From CAMLJR01 sp964631955 (GTDB lineage: Bacteria > Pseudomonadota > Gammaproteobacteria > Pseudomonadales > CAMLJR01), in assembly GCA_964631955.1 (NCBI GenBank), contig CAZWBA010000016.1:1-64000 (forward strand): a DNA stretch of 64,000 nucleotides, read 5' to 3'. Below are positions 16,892-25,864 of the stretch, piece by piece (the stretch's first letter is position 1; every line of letters starts with the position of its first letter). Both the position numbers and the translations under genes were made by a program. The notes beneath the pieces were generated by a model. The model made no database searches. It had not been told where the DNA came from and saw nothing but the letters and a program-made list of their open reading frames with translations.

Positions 16892-17254
16892 ATGACTGCT
16901 CCACAGCACATGCCCAATCAACGGGAGCGGGCGGCAATGCGTAAAACGGCGACGACGCTCCGGTTTCTGCGCCCTGGTCAGGTCGTGACCACGGCGATCC
17001 TGGTGCTGCTGGTAATGATCAGTGCGCTTGCGCTGATCAATAGCACGCATCGCAGCCGGGAATTGTTCAATGAGCTGCAACAAGAGCAGCGGCGCGAATG
17101 GGCTCTCGATGAGGATTGGGAGCGTCTGCTATTGGAGCAGGGCACATTGGCTGCGTACGAACGCGTTAGTCAAACGGCGGAAAGCAGGCTCGATATGGTT
17201 ATGCCGGATCCTGCGGCTGTGCGTGTCATTCAAGAGAGCAGGGTCAAACCGTAA
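16892..17254 (+). CDS. ftsL: Cell division protein FtsL
   Basis: Small bitopic protein that forms the FtsQLB complex and activates septal FtsWI. It has a basic cytoplasmic N-terminus, one membrane helix (VVTTAILVLLVMISALALI) and a periplasmic leucine-zipper-like coiled coil with LLLEQGTLAAYERVSQTAESRLDM. Start choice is uncertain: GTG 16868, ATG 16892 (120 residues, used here) or ATG 16937 after a GGGAG site. It is divergent at sequence level, as usual for FtsL, and is recognised mainly by topology and its place between rsmH and ftsI. Confidence 0.9.
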   Translation: MTAPQHMPNQRERAAMRKTATTLRFLRPGQVVTTAILVLLVMISALALINSTHRSRELFNELQQEQRREWALDEDWERLLLEQGTLAAYERVSQTAESRLDMVMPDPAAVRVIQESRVKP

Positions 17255-17337
17255 TTTTGCAAGAGCGCAACTAAACGCGTAGCGATATGGGTGCATGGCC
17301 ATATCAAAAGGTATAGCGACATGATGAGAGCGTTAGC

Positions 17338-19194
17338 ATGAGCAAATCCAATGTGGCGACACTGCCGCGTTGGCGCTTGCCGGCACTGATGGTGGTGCTG
17401 GCGGTCATGCTGTGCGCGCTGGTGTGGCGCCTGCTCATGCTGCAGGTGCTCGATACCGATCGCGGGTACGAATTTCTGCAGGACCAGGGCGACGCGCGCA
17501 GCATCCGCAAGGAAATCATTCCTGCGCATCGCGGCCAGATTCTCGATCGCAACGGTGCGCCGCTCGCGATCAGCACACCCGTTGTATCGATCTGGGTAAA
17601 TCCCGCCGAGGCCAATCCCGCCAGAATCGATAGCAAAAACGAAAAGAAAAAAGCGGTATTGGCTGCAGCGCAGTCGCGCTGGCCCGAGCTGGCAAAGCTG
17701 GTCGGCATTCCTCGTTCGGAATTGGAAAACCGCATGGCCCAGCGCAATAAACATTTCGTTTATTTGCGCCGGCATTTGCCGCCGCCGGTGGGCGACGCGG
17801 TCGCTGCGCTGAAAATTCCGGGTGTGTATGTCAACCGCGAATATCGACGTTTCTATCCCGAAGGCGAAGTCACGGCGCACCTGCTCGGCTTCACCGATAT
17901 CGACGATGCCGGGCAGGAGGGTATCGAGCTTGCGTATAACGACGTGCTGTCGGGCGTGCCCGGCAGCAAGCGCGTTTTAAAGGATCTCAAAGGCAAAATC
18001 ATTCGCGAAATCGATGCCGGGCAGGAGGCGCGTCCTGGCGGCGATGTGACATTGAGCATCGATTTGCGCTTGCAGTATCTCGCGCATCGCGAATTGCGCA
18101 ATGCGCTGCAGGAAATGGGCGCCAGCGCAGGTTCGGTGGTGATGCTCGATGTGCGTACGGGCGAAGTGCTCGCGATGGCAAATCAACCCGCAACGAACCC
18201 GAATAATCGTTCACGCGTCAATGCGGCAGGGTTGCGCAATCGCGCCATGCTCGATCTGATCGAGCCGGGTTCGACGATGAAGCCGCTTACCGTCGTGGCA
18301 GCGCTCGAAAGTGGAAAATTCAAACCGGACACGCGTATCGACACCAGTCCCGGTTATATCCGCGTTGAAAATAAAACGTTTCGCGATCCGGTGAATTTCG
18401 GTTTGCTGGACGTGAGCACCGTCATCCGCGAGTCCAGCCAGGTCGGCATCACAAAAATCGCACGCGATTTAAATCCGCAGGATGTGTGGAACGTATTCAA
18501 TCGTTTCGGCATCGGCACCAGCACCGAAACCGGCTTTCCTTCCGAGCAGGCAGGAATGTTGCCCGCGCACAATCGCTGGTCCGATGTGCAGCGAATCACC
18601 TTTGCGTTCGGTTATGGATTGCAGACCACCTCGCTGCAGCTCGCGCGCGCCTATACGGTGTTCGCTAGCGGTGGCCGTTTGAAAGAAGTGTCGTTGCTGC
18701 GTCGCGACGGTCCCGTGTCCGAAGGCAGGCAGGTGGTTTCGGCGGGCACTGCGCAACAGGTCGTCGAGATGATGCGAACCGTGGTCGGCCCCGAAGGTAC
18801 CGGCAAGCGCGCGGCAATTCCCGGTTACTCGGTCGCGGGCAAGACCGGCACCGCGCACAAGGTCGGCGCGCACGGCTACGAGGATCGTTATCGCTCGCTA
18901 TTTGTCGGTCTCGCGCCAGTGTCGTCGCCGCGCATCGTCGCGGCGATTGTCGTCGACGATGCGAGCCTCGGCCGTTATCACGGCGGCGATGTGGCGGCTC
19001 CCGTGTTTGCAAAAGTGGTCGGTGGTGCGATGCGCCTGCTCAATGTGGCGCCCGATCAGACCCTTCAAAAAGCTGCTCAGGGCGGGCGGAAGGTTGCGCA
19101 GGGTGGACAGGCCATGCTGCAAAACCAGCCGGAAGACGATGTGAAAAATGCGCAGGGTGAATCAAAAGCCCTGATTCACCGAGGGCCTGTGTAA
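17338..19194 (+). CDS. ftsI: Septal peptidoglycan transpeptidase FtsI (PBP3)
   Basis: Class B penicillin-binding protein that crosslinks septal murein with FtsW. The 618 residues contain an N-terminal membrane anchor (LMVVLAVMLCALVWRLLML), a dimerisation domain with RGQILDRNGAPLAIS, and the transpeptidase domain: catalytic Ser312 in STMK (312-315), KTG at 502-504, and the middle motif at 366-368, which reads SSQ instead of the usual SSN. The C-terminus is longer than in E. coli, with a Gln/Lys-rich tail. The stop overlaps the murE start (TAATG). Confidence 0.97.
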   Translation: MSKSNVATLPRWRLPALMVVLAVMLCALVWRLLMLQVLDTDRGYEFLQDQGDARSIRKEIIPAHRGQILDRNGAPLAISTPVVSIWVNPAEANPARIDSKNEKKKAVLAAAQSRWPELAKLVGIPRSELENRMAQRNKHFVYLRRHLPPPVGDAVAALKIPGVYVNREYRRFYPEGEVTAHLLGFTDIDDAGQEGIELAYNDVLSGVPGSKRVLKDLKGKIIREIDAGQEARPGGDVTLSIDLRLQYLAHRELRNALQEMGASAGSVVMLDVRTGEVLAMANQPATNPNNRSRVNAAGLRNRAMLDLIEPGSTMKPLTVVAALESGKFKPDTRIDTSPGYIRVENKTFRDPVNFGLLDVSTVIRESSQVGITKIARDLNPQDVWNVFNRFGIGTSTETGFPSEQAGMLPAHNRWSDVQRITFAFGYGLQTTSLQLARAYTVFASGGRLKEVSLLRRDGPVSEGRQVVSAGTAQQVVEMMRTVVGPEGTGKRAAIPGYSVAGKTGTAHKVGAHGYEDRYRSLFVGLAPVSSPRIVAAIVVDDASLGRYHGGDVAAPVFAKVVGGAMRLLNVAPDQTLQKAAQGGRKVAQGGQAMLQNQPEDDVKNAQGESKALIHRGPV

Positions 19195-20750
19195 TGGCTG
19201 TCGCGCTGCATTTCGATTCGCACAAAACGCTCGGTGAGTTATTGCCGGATTCTTCCTTGTCCGCTTTGTCGGCGGCGCAGGCATCGTTACCGGTCTCGGG
19301 GCTGACGATCGATAGTCGCAGCGTGCGCAGCGGCGATGTGTTTCTTGCCTATCCCGGCGAGAGCGTCGACGGCCGCGCCTTCATCGATCAGGCGATTGCA
19401 CGCGGTGCGATTGCGGTGATTGCCGAAAGCGCTCCCGTTTCGAATGGCGTGAGCGCGCGCGGCGATTTACCGGTGCCCGTCATTCAGGTTGCGCAATTGC
19501 GCGATCAGGTCAGCGTCATCGCCGATCGTTTCTACGATCAGCCAAGTGCAGGCATGCGCGTCGTCGGCGTCACCGGCACCAATGGCAAAACCAGTTGCAC
19601 GCAATTGATTGCGCAGGCGCTGCGTTTAATCGGCAAGCCGTGCGGTGTGATCGGCACGCTGGGTAATTCGCTCAATGCGAGCGAGCCAAATAAAAATACC
19701 GGTAGCGGCCTGACGACACCCGATCCCATTGCATTGCAGTCGCAACTGGCGCAGTGGCGCGATAAAAGCGTGGAGTACACGGCGATGGAAGTCTCGTCGC
19801 ACGGTCTGGTGCAGGGGCGGGCGAGCGGCATTCGTTTCTGCGGCGCGGTATTCACCAATCTCACGCGCGATCATCTGGATTTTCACGGCACGATGGAAGC
19901 CTACGGTGCTGCAAAGGCGCGCCTGTTCGCGATGCCGGATCTCGAATTCGCCATCATCAACCGCGACGATGCCTTCGGTGCCGAACTCATTCATAAAATG
20001 GGTGCGCCGCTCTCGGTGCTCGATTACAGCATGCGCGATGTCAACGCTGCGATTGCCATTCGTTCCGCCGAGTTTCAGGCGCACGGTGTTTGCGCTGTGG
20101 TGAAAACGCCGTGGGGCGATATCGCGTTGCGCAGTCATCTGCTCGGCGATTTCAATCTGTCGAATCTGCTCGCAGTGATCGGCGTGCTCGGTCAGCTGGG
20201 CATTGCTCCTGCAGATATTTCTGCAGTGCTGCCGCAGCTCGATCCTGTCGCGGGGCGCATGCAGCGCATCGCCGCAGAAGCCGATATCGAAGTGGTGGTC
20301 GATTATGCCCACACACCTGATGCGTTAGAGCATGCGCTGGCGGCATCGCGTCGTCATTGTCGCGGCACGTTATGGTGTGTCTTCGGTTGCGGCGGCGATC
20401 GTGATGCGGGCAAGCGTCCGCTGATGGGGAGAGTTGCCTCGCGCCTCGCCGATCGCGTCGTGCTCACGAGCGATAATCCGCGCAGCGAAAATCCGCAGCG
20501 TATTCTCGAGCAGATCGCGGCGGGCATCGATACAGCGCACGCAAGCAATGTCGTGATCGAAAGCGATCGCGCGGCAGCGATCAGTATGGCTGTGCATCGC
20601 GCGCAATCGGGCGATATGGTGTTGCTCGCCGGTAAGGGCCATGAGGATTATCAATTGGTCGGCCGCGAAATTCGCCCGTTCAACGATGTGATGGTGGCGC
20701 GGGCGGCATTGCTGGCACGCGATGCCGGCGTGGCGGGAGGCATCGAATGA
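19194..20750 (+). CDS. murE: UDP-MurNAc-tripeptide synthetase MurE (meso-diaminopimelate-adding)
   Basis: Cytoplasmic ATP-dependent ligase adding meso-diaminopimelate to UDP-MurNAc-L-Ala-D-Glu. Visible are the ATP loop GVTGTNGKTSC, the carbamylated-lysine region, and DNPR at 427-430, the motif that recognises diaminopimelate rather than lysine. 518 residues, slightly longer than E. coli. It overlaps ftsI by one base and murF by 4, so it is translationally coupled to both. Confidence 0.97.
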   Translation: MAVALHFDSHKTLGELLPDSSLSALSAAQASLPVSGLTIDSRSVRSGDVFLAYPGESVDGRAFIDQAIARGAIAVIAESAPVSNGVSARGDLPVPVIQVAQLRDQVSVIADRFYDQPSAGMRVVGVTGTNGKTSCTQLIAQALRLIGKPCGVIGTLGNSLNASEPNKNTGSGLTTPDPIALQSQLAQWRDKSVEYTAMEVSSHGLVQGRASGIRFCGAVFTNLTRDHLDFHGTMEAYGAAKARLFAMPDLEFAIINRDDAFGAELIHKMGAPLSVLDYSMRDVNAAIAIRSAEFQAHGVCAVVKTPWGDIALRSHLLGDFNLSNLLAVIGVLGQLGIAPADISAVLPQLDPVAGRMQRIAAEADIEVVVDYAHTPDALEHALAASRRHCRGTLWCVFGCGGDRDAGKRPLMGRVASRLADRVVLTSDNPRSENPQRILEQIAAGIDTAHASNVVIESDRAAAISMAVHRAQSGDMVLLAGKGHEDYQLVGREIRPFNDVMVARAALLARDAGVAGGIE

Positions 20751-22138
20751 TGGGCGCGATGCCGTTGCGCGCGATCGCCGCTGAGCTCAACTGTCAGTAT
20801 GAGGGCGGCGATGCAGAAATCGTCCGCATCAATACCGATAGCCGCACCATCGGACGCGGCGATTTATATGTCGCACTGCGCGGCGAACGCTTCGATGGCC
20901 ACGGTTTTCTCGACGCCGCAGCACAAAAAGGCGCCGCTGCCGCCGTTGTCGATTCGGTTAAAGGCGATGCGTTGCCGCAGTTGTGCGTCGATGATACGCG
21001 GGCGGCACTCGGTCTGATCGCGCGCATGAATCGCCGTCAATTCGGTGGGCCGCTCATTGCAATCACGGGCAGCGCCGGTAAAACCACCGTCAAGGAAATG
21101 CTCGCGGCGATTCTCGCGCATTGCGGCGCAACCCTGGCGACGCAGGGTAATCTCAATAATGAAATCGGTGTACCGCTGACGCTGTTGCGCATCGCGCCGG
21201 AGCATCATTACGCCATTATCGAAATGGGCGCGGCGCGCAAAGGCGATATCGCTTACCTGTGTCGATTCGCCGAGCCCGATATCGCCGTGCTCACCTCCGC
21301 CATGCCTGCGCATCTCGAAGGTTTCGGCGATATCGAAACCATCGCCAGAACCAAAGGTGAAATTTTCGCGGGTCTGCGCGCGCACGGTACGGGCGTTATC
21401 AATATCGATAGCGAATACGCACCGCTGTGGCGCGAACTGGCGGGCGATCGTCGTCTGCTCACCTTCGGCCTGCACAACGATGCGATGGTTACGGCGCGCA
21501 ATATTCAGCGCACCGTCAACGGCACGCGTTTCGAATTACAGGGCCCGGCCGGCAATGCGGTGATCGAATTGCATCTGCTCGGTCTGCACAATGTGCGCAA
21601 TGCGCTTGCCGCCGCTGCCGCCGCCATCGCTGCGGGTGCGTCGCTGGCTGCGATTGAAAACGGCTTGCAATCGGTGCAGGCGGTGCCTGGTCGTTTGCAG
21701 CCGCGCGCCGGTCGTCCTTGCGACGGTGGCCAGGAAATCGTGATCGATGACAGTTACAACGCCAACCCCGGCGCGGTGAAAGCCGCTATCGATGTACTCG
21801 CCGATTATCCGCAGCCGCGCCGTCTGATTCTCGGCAATATGGCGGAGCTGGGTGTCGATGCCGAGCGTCTGCATCTCGAAGTTGCGGCATATGCCGCAGA
21901 GCGCGGTGTCGACGAATTGTGGTGTGTCGGTCCGTTTGCGGCGAAGCAGGTCCAGACATTTCTGGATAAATCGAAAAATGCCGGTGCGCGGGCGTTCGAC
22001 AACAACGAGGCATTGATAAATGCATTGCCGCTGCATGCCGTTCCCGCAACGACTCTGATAAAAGGCTCGCGCAGCGCGGGTCTTGAGGCTGTGGTTGCCG
22101 CGATATCACCTCATTCATCCGGCGCGGAGAGCCACTAG
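20747..22138 (+). CDS. murF: UDP-MurNAc-tripeptide-D-Ala-D-Ala ligase MurF
   Basis: ATP-dependent ligase completing the UDP-MurNAc pentapeptide. The 463 residues contain the ATP loop ITGSAGKTTVKEML, the NNEIGVPLTLL segment, the AIIEMGAARKGDI block and the C-terminal domain with VIDDSYNANPGAVKAAIDVL, typical of MurF. The ATG overlaps the murE stop (ATGATG). mraY follows immediately. Confidence 0.97.
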   Translation: MMGAMPLRAIAAELNCQYEGGDAEIVRINTDSRTIGRGDLYVALRGERFDGHGFLDAAAQKGAAAAVVDSVKGDALPQLCVDDTRAALGLIARMNRRQFGGPLIAITGSAGKTTVKEMLAAILAHCGATLATQGNLNNEIGVPLTLLRIAPEHHYAIIEMGAARKGDIAYLCRFAEPDIAVLTSAMPAHLEGFGDIETIARTKGEIFAGLRAHGTGVINIDSEYAPLWRELAGDRRLLTFGLHNDAMVTARNIQRTVNGTRFELQGPAGNAVIELHLLGLHNVRNALAAAAAAIAAGASLAAIENGLQSVQAVPGRLQPRAGRPCDGGQEIVIDDSYNANPGAVKAAIDVLADYPQPRRLILGNMAELGVDAERLHLEVAAYAAERGVDELWCVGPFAAKQVQTFLDKSKNAGARAFDNNEALINALPLHAVPATTLIKGSRSAGLEAVVAAISPHSSGAESH

Positions 22139-22139
22139 T

Positions 22140-23222
22140 ATGTTGTACGCGCTGACAGGTTATCTCGCGCAATTCGTCAATGGCTTCAGTGTTTTTCAGT
22201 ATCTGACGCTGCGTGGAATTTTGAGTGTTCTCACGGCGCTTGCCATCGCCTTGCTGACGGGTCCGTTCGTGATCCGTCAGCTCGTCGACCGTCAGATCGG
22301 TCAGGCCGTGCGCAACGACGGTCCGCAATCGCATCTGTCGAAAAAGGGCACGCCGACCATGGGCGGCGCGCTGATTCTGCTCGCGATTTTCGTGTCGACG
22401 CTGCTGTGGGCCGACCTGCGCAATGTGTATGTGTGGGTGGTGCTCGCGGTGACATTTATTTTCGGTGCGATCGGCTGGGTGGACGATTACCGCAAAGTGA
22501 TTGAAAAAGATTCGCGCGGCCTGCCTGCGCGCTGGAAATATTTCTGGCAGACCATCGGCGGTTTCGGCGCAGCGATTTTTTTGTACTGGTACGCAAAGTC
22601 ACCGGTCGATACGCAGCTCTACATTCCATTTTTCAAAAATGCAGTATGGCAGCTCGGACCTTTTTTCATTCTGTTTGCGTATTTCGTCATCGTCGGCGCG
22701 AGCAACGCGGTGAATCTGACCGACGGCCTCGACGGCCTCGCCATCATGCCCACCGTGATGGTGGGCGGCGCGCTCGGCGTCATTACCTATCTCACCGGCA
22801 ATACCAAGTTCGCGCAGTATTTATTGATTCCGTATGTGCAGGGTTCGGGCGAGCTGATTGTGTTCTGCGCGGCAATCGTTGGCGCAGGTCTCGGGTTTCT
22901 CTGGTTCAACACCTATCCCGCGATGGTATTCATGGGCGATGTCGGCGCGCTGGCGCTCGGTGCCGCACTCGGAACGGTCGCCGTGATCTGTCGTCACGAA
23001 ATCGTATTTTTCATCATGGGCGGTGTGTTCGTGATGGAAACGGTGTCGGTCATTCTGCAGGTGGCATCGTTCAAGCTCACGGGTAAACGCATTTTCAGAA
23101 TGGCACCGATTCATCATCACTTCGAATTGAAAGGCTGGCCCGAGCCGCGCGTGATCGTGCGTTTCTGGATTATCACGGTGATGCTGGTGTTGTTCGGTTT
23201 CGCCACGTTGAAACTTCGTTAA
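22140..23222 (+). CDS. mraY: Phospho-N-acetylmuramoyl-pentapeptide transferase MraY
   Basis: Polytopic inner-membrane enzyme making lipid I from UDP-MurNAc-pentapeptide and undecaprenyl phosphate. 360 residues from ATG 22140 (same length as in E. coli), with GGAGA 9 bases upstream. Motifs are KKGTPTMGG, GWVDDYRKV, NAVNLTDGLDGLA with its catalytic aspartates, and APIHHHFELKGWPE near the C-terminus. The gap to murD holds a short imperfect hairpin (TCCCTC / GAGGGA) that probably does not stop the transcript. Confidence 0.98.
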   Translation: MLYALTGYLAQFVNGFSVFQYLTLRGILSVLTALAIALLTGPFVIRQLVDRQIGQAVRNDGPQSHLSKKGTPTMGGALILLAIFVSTLLWADLRNVYVWVVLAVTFIFGAIGWVDDYRKVIEKDSRGLPARWKYFWQTIGGFGAAIFLYWYAKSPVDTQLYIPFFKNAVWQLGPFFILFAYFVIVGASNAVNLTDGLDGLAIMPTVMVGGALGVITYLTGNTKFAQYLLIPYVQGSGELIVFCAAIVGAGLGFLWFNTYPAMVFMGDVGALALGAALGTVAVICRHEIVFFIMGGVFVMETVSVILQVASFKLTGKRIFRMAPIHHHFELKGWPEPRVIVRFWIITVMLVLFGFATLKLR

Positions 23223-23258
23223 TTCCCTCTCTCATTTGCGGTGAGGGAGAAAAACAGG

Positions 23259-24710
23259 ATGCAGATAAACGCAATGACCATGATCGCAACAGATAAACGA
23301 CGCGTGATAGTCGGTCTCGGAGTGACCGGGCTGTCGTGCGCGCGTTTTTTCGCGAAGCATGGCATTGCATTCAGTATTGCCGACAGCCGCGAAAATCCGC
23401 CGGGGCTGGAAACCTTTCAACGCGAATTTCCCGACGCGACCGTATTTCTCGGAAAATTTCCCGAGAAAATATTTGCCGAAGCCGATGAGCTTATCGTGAG
23501 CCCCGGTATCGCACTGGATGAGCCCGCGATTGCCGCAGCGATCGCAAATGGCGTGAACGTGTGCGGCGATATCGATTTGTTCGTGCGTGAGGCGCGCGCA
23601 CCGATCGTGGCGATCACCGGCTCGAACGGAAAAAGCACGGTCACCACATTGCTCGGGGACATGGCGAAAGCGGCGCAGGTGAATGTCGGTGTCGGCGGTA
23701 ATCTCGGCACGGCTGCGCTCGATTTGCTCGGCCCCGCGCGCGAATTGTACGTGCTCGAATTGTCCAGCTTTCAACTCGAACGCGCGCAGCCGTTGCACGC
23801 GGAAGTGGCGACGGTGCTCAATGTGAGTCCCGATCATATGGATCGCTATCCGAGCGTGCTGGCGTATCACCAGGCCAAACACCGGATTTTTCGCGGTTGC
23901 AGACAGGCCGTGATCAATCGCGCCGATCAATTGTCGCGTCCACTGGTGCCGGCCGATGTCATGCAGTGGACGTTCGGTCTCGACGCGCCGGATTTCAACG
24001 GTTTCGGTGTGCGTGAATCGCATGGCGAACGTTTTCTCGCATTTGAAAGCGAATTGCTGATGCCTGTGCGCGAACTGAAAATCGCGGGTGATCACAATAT
24101 TGCGAACGCACTTGCCGCGCTCGCGCTCGGTCGCGCGGTGAAATTGCCGATGGCAGCAATGCTGCAAACATTGCGTGAATTCGAAGGTCTCGCACATCGC
24201 TGTCAGTTGATCGCGGAAAAAGTGGGAGTCGCATTTTACGATGACTCGAAAGGCACGAATGTCGGTGCCACGGTCGCGGCGATCGAAGGTTTGTGCGCGA
24301 ATCGTGCCGGCAAGGTGGTGCTGATCGCGGGCGGCGTCGGCAAGGGCGCGGAGTTCGATGGTTTGAAACCGGCACTCGAAAAATTCGGACGCGCAATTGT
24401 ATTGATCGGTGAAGCTGCGCCCGCGATCGAAACTGTTGTGAAAAATATTTTGCCGAGTGCGCGCGCGCGCGGTATGCAGGAGGCGGTGGATAAGGCCGCG
24501 CAACTCGCGCAGCGTGGCGACAGCGTGCTGTTGTCGCCGGCGTGTGCGAGTTTCGATATGTTCGACAACTACGCGCACCGTGGTGATGTATTTATTTCGG
24601 CAGTCCACCAGCTGACGGGAACTCACACTGCGCCGGAATCTTTCGCCGGCAAACAAGCTTCCGTCGACAGGCAATCTCCCTCTGGCCAGCAATCGGGAGG
24701 CGGCGCGTGA
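23259..24710 (+). CDS. murD: UDP-MurNAc-L-Ala-D-Glu ligase MurD
   Basis: ATP-dependent ligase adding D-glutamate to UDP-MurNAc-L-Ala. 483 residues from ATG 23259, preceded by GAGGGAG; ATG 23274 is also possible. Motifs: Rossmann-like VIVGLGVTGLSCARF, ATP loop ITGSNGKSTVTTL, ELSSFQLE, NVSPDHMDRY, FEGLAHRCQ and SPACASFDMFDNYAHRGD. The C-terminus carries an extra tail of about 35 residues, with no recognised domain. The end overlaps ftsW. Confidence 0.97.
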   Translation: MQINAMTMIATDKRRVIVGLGVTGLSCARFFAKHGIAFSIADSRENPPGLETFQREFPDATVFLGKFPEKIFAEADELIVSPGIALDEPAIAAAIANGVNVCGDIDLFVREARAPIVAITGSNGKSTVTTLLGDMAKAAQVNVGVGGNLGTAALDLLGPARELYVLELSSFQLERAQPLHAEVATVLNVSPDHMDRYPSVLAYHQAKHRIFRGCRQAVINRADQLSRPLVPADVMQWTFGLDAPDFNGFGVRESHGERFLAFESELLMPVRELKIAGDHNIANALAALALGRAVKLPMAAMLQTLREFEGLAHRCQLIAEKVGVAFYDDSKGTNVGATVAAIEGLCANRAGKVVLIAGGVGKGAEFDGLKPALEKFGRAIVLIGEAAPAIETVVKNILPSARARGMQEAVDKAAQLAQRGDSVLLSPACASFDMFDNYAHRGDVFISAVHQLTGTHTAPESFAGKQASVDRQSPSGQQSGGGA

Positions 24711-25864
24711 TGTTCATGACGATAGCCGGTGAAAAACGGTTGCTATGGCCGCTCGAAAAAGAAGCCAGCTGCGTTTTGTTCGGCACGATTGCGCTGGTAC
24801 TGATCGGCATGGTGGCGATGGGTTCGGCGTCGGTCGATTACGCGGTGAAAATGTACGGCAGTCCGCTCGCATTCGTGCAGCGCTATTTATTCCATCTTGC
24901 GCTCGGCGTGCTCGCCGCGATTGCCGCTTACCGGGTGCCGATGAGTTTCTGGCAGCGCACGGGCTGGATGTGGCTGTGTGTGGGTCTGGCGCTGCTGACC
25001 ATCGTGCTGATTCCGGGTGTCGGTCGCAAAGTGAATGGTGCGCGCCGCTGGATGTCGCTGGGCCCTCTCACATTGCAGGTTTCCGAATTCGCCAAGATTT
25101 TCGTCATCATTTATCTCTCGGGTTTTCTCGTGCGCCGCCACGATGAGGTGCGTAATCAATGGAGCGGTTTCGTCAAGCCGATGGCCGTGGTGTTTATCGT
25201 CACTCTGCTGCTGATGCTCGAACCCGATTTCGGCGCAACGGTCGTCACTGCGTGCACGGCATTCGGGCTGGTGTTTCTGGCGGGCGTGAAGCTCGGACAA
25301 TTCCTGCTGGTGATTCTGAGTTGCGCCGCAGCATTCGCCTTGCTGATCGCAACTTCCGATTATCGGCGCGAGCGGATTTTGCAATTCACCGATCCGTGGG
25401 CGCGGCAGTTTGATTCGGGTTATCAGCTCGTGCAGTCGCTGATTGCGTTCGGTCGCGGCGAGGTCACGGGTGTCGGGCTCGGCAATAGCGTGCAGAAATT
25501 ATCGTATCTGCCCGAAGCGCACACCGATTTCGTATTCGCGATCTGGGCAGAGGAGTTCGGTTTGCTCGGCGCGCTGCTGGTGTTGGGGATTTTTGCCGTG
25601 CTGGTGGCCAGCGCGATCCGGATCGGTCGCCGCGCGGAAAAGGCGGGGCAATTATTTTCGGCGTTTCTGGTGTACGGTGCCTCGCTGTTATTCAGCGCGC
25701 AGATTTTTATCAATATCGGCGTCAACACCGGCTTGTTGCCGACGAAAGGTTTGACGTTGCCATTCCTGAGTTATGGCGGCAGCAGTCTGATCGCATGTCT
25801 TGTGTTGATCGGGTTGATTCTGCGGGTCGATGGTGAAACGCGCGGGAGGCTCGGCAATGCCTGA
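24710..25864 (+). CDS. ftsW: Septal peptidoglycan glycosyltransferase FtsW
   Basis: SEDS-family polytopic enzyme that polymerises lipid II at the septum together with FtsI. About ten membrane helices; typical motifs are GARRWMSLGPLTLQVSEFAKI, LEPDFGATVV, ILQFTDPWARQFDSGYQLVQSLIAFGRGEVTGVGLGNSVQKLSYLPEAHTDFVFA and GLLPTKGLTLPFLSYGGSSL. GGGAGG at 24695-24700 precedes the candidates GTG 24707, ATG 24710 (used) and ATG 24716. The start overlaps the murD stop and the end overlaps the murG start by 8 bases. Confidence 0.97.
   Translation: MFMTIAGEKRLLWPLEKEASCVLFGTIALVLIGMVAMGSASVDYAVKMYGSPLAFVQRYLFHLALGVLAAIAAYRVPMSFWQRTGWMWLCVGLALLTIVLIPGVGRKVNGARRWMSLGPLTLQVSEFAKIFVIIYLSGFLVRRHDEVRNQWSGFVKPMAVVFIVTLLLMLEPDFGATVVTACTAFGLVFLAGVKLGQFLLVILSCAAAFALLIATSDYRRERILQFTDPWARQFDSGYQLVQSLIAFGRGEVTGVGLGNSVQKLSYLPEAHTDFVFAIWAEEFGLLGALLVLGIFAVLVASAIRIGRRAEKAGQLFSAFLVYGASLLFSAQIFINIGVNTGLLPTKGLTLPFLSYGGSSLIACLVLIGLILRVDGETRGRLGNA

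Noticed and set aside
23232..24692. 486-codon minus-strand open frame
   Set aside because: Antisense shadow of murD, which has all Mur ligase motifs; the antisense product is Arg/His-rich without recognisable motifs.
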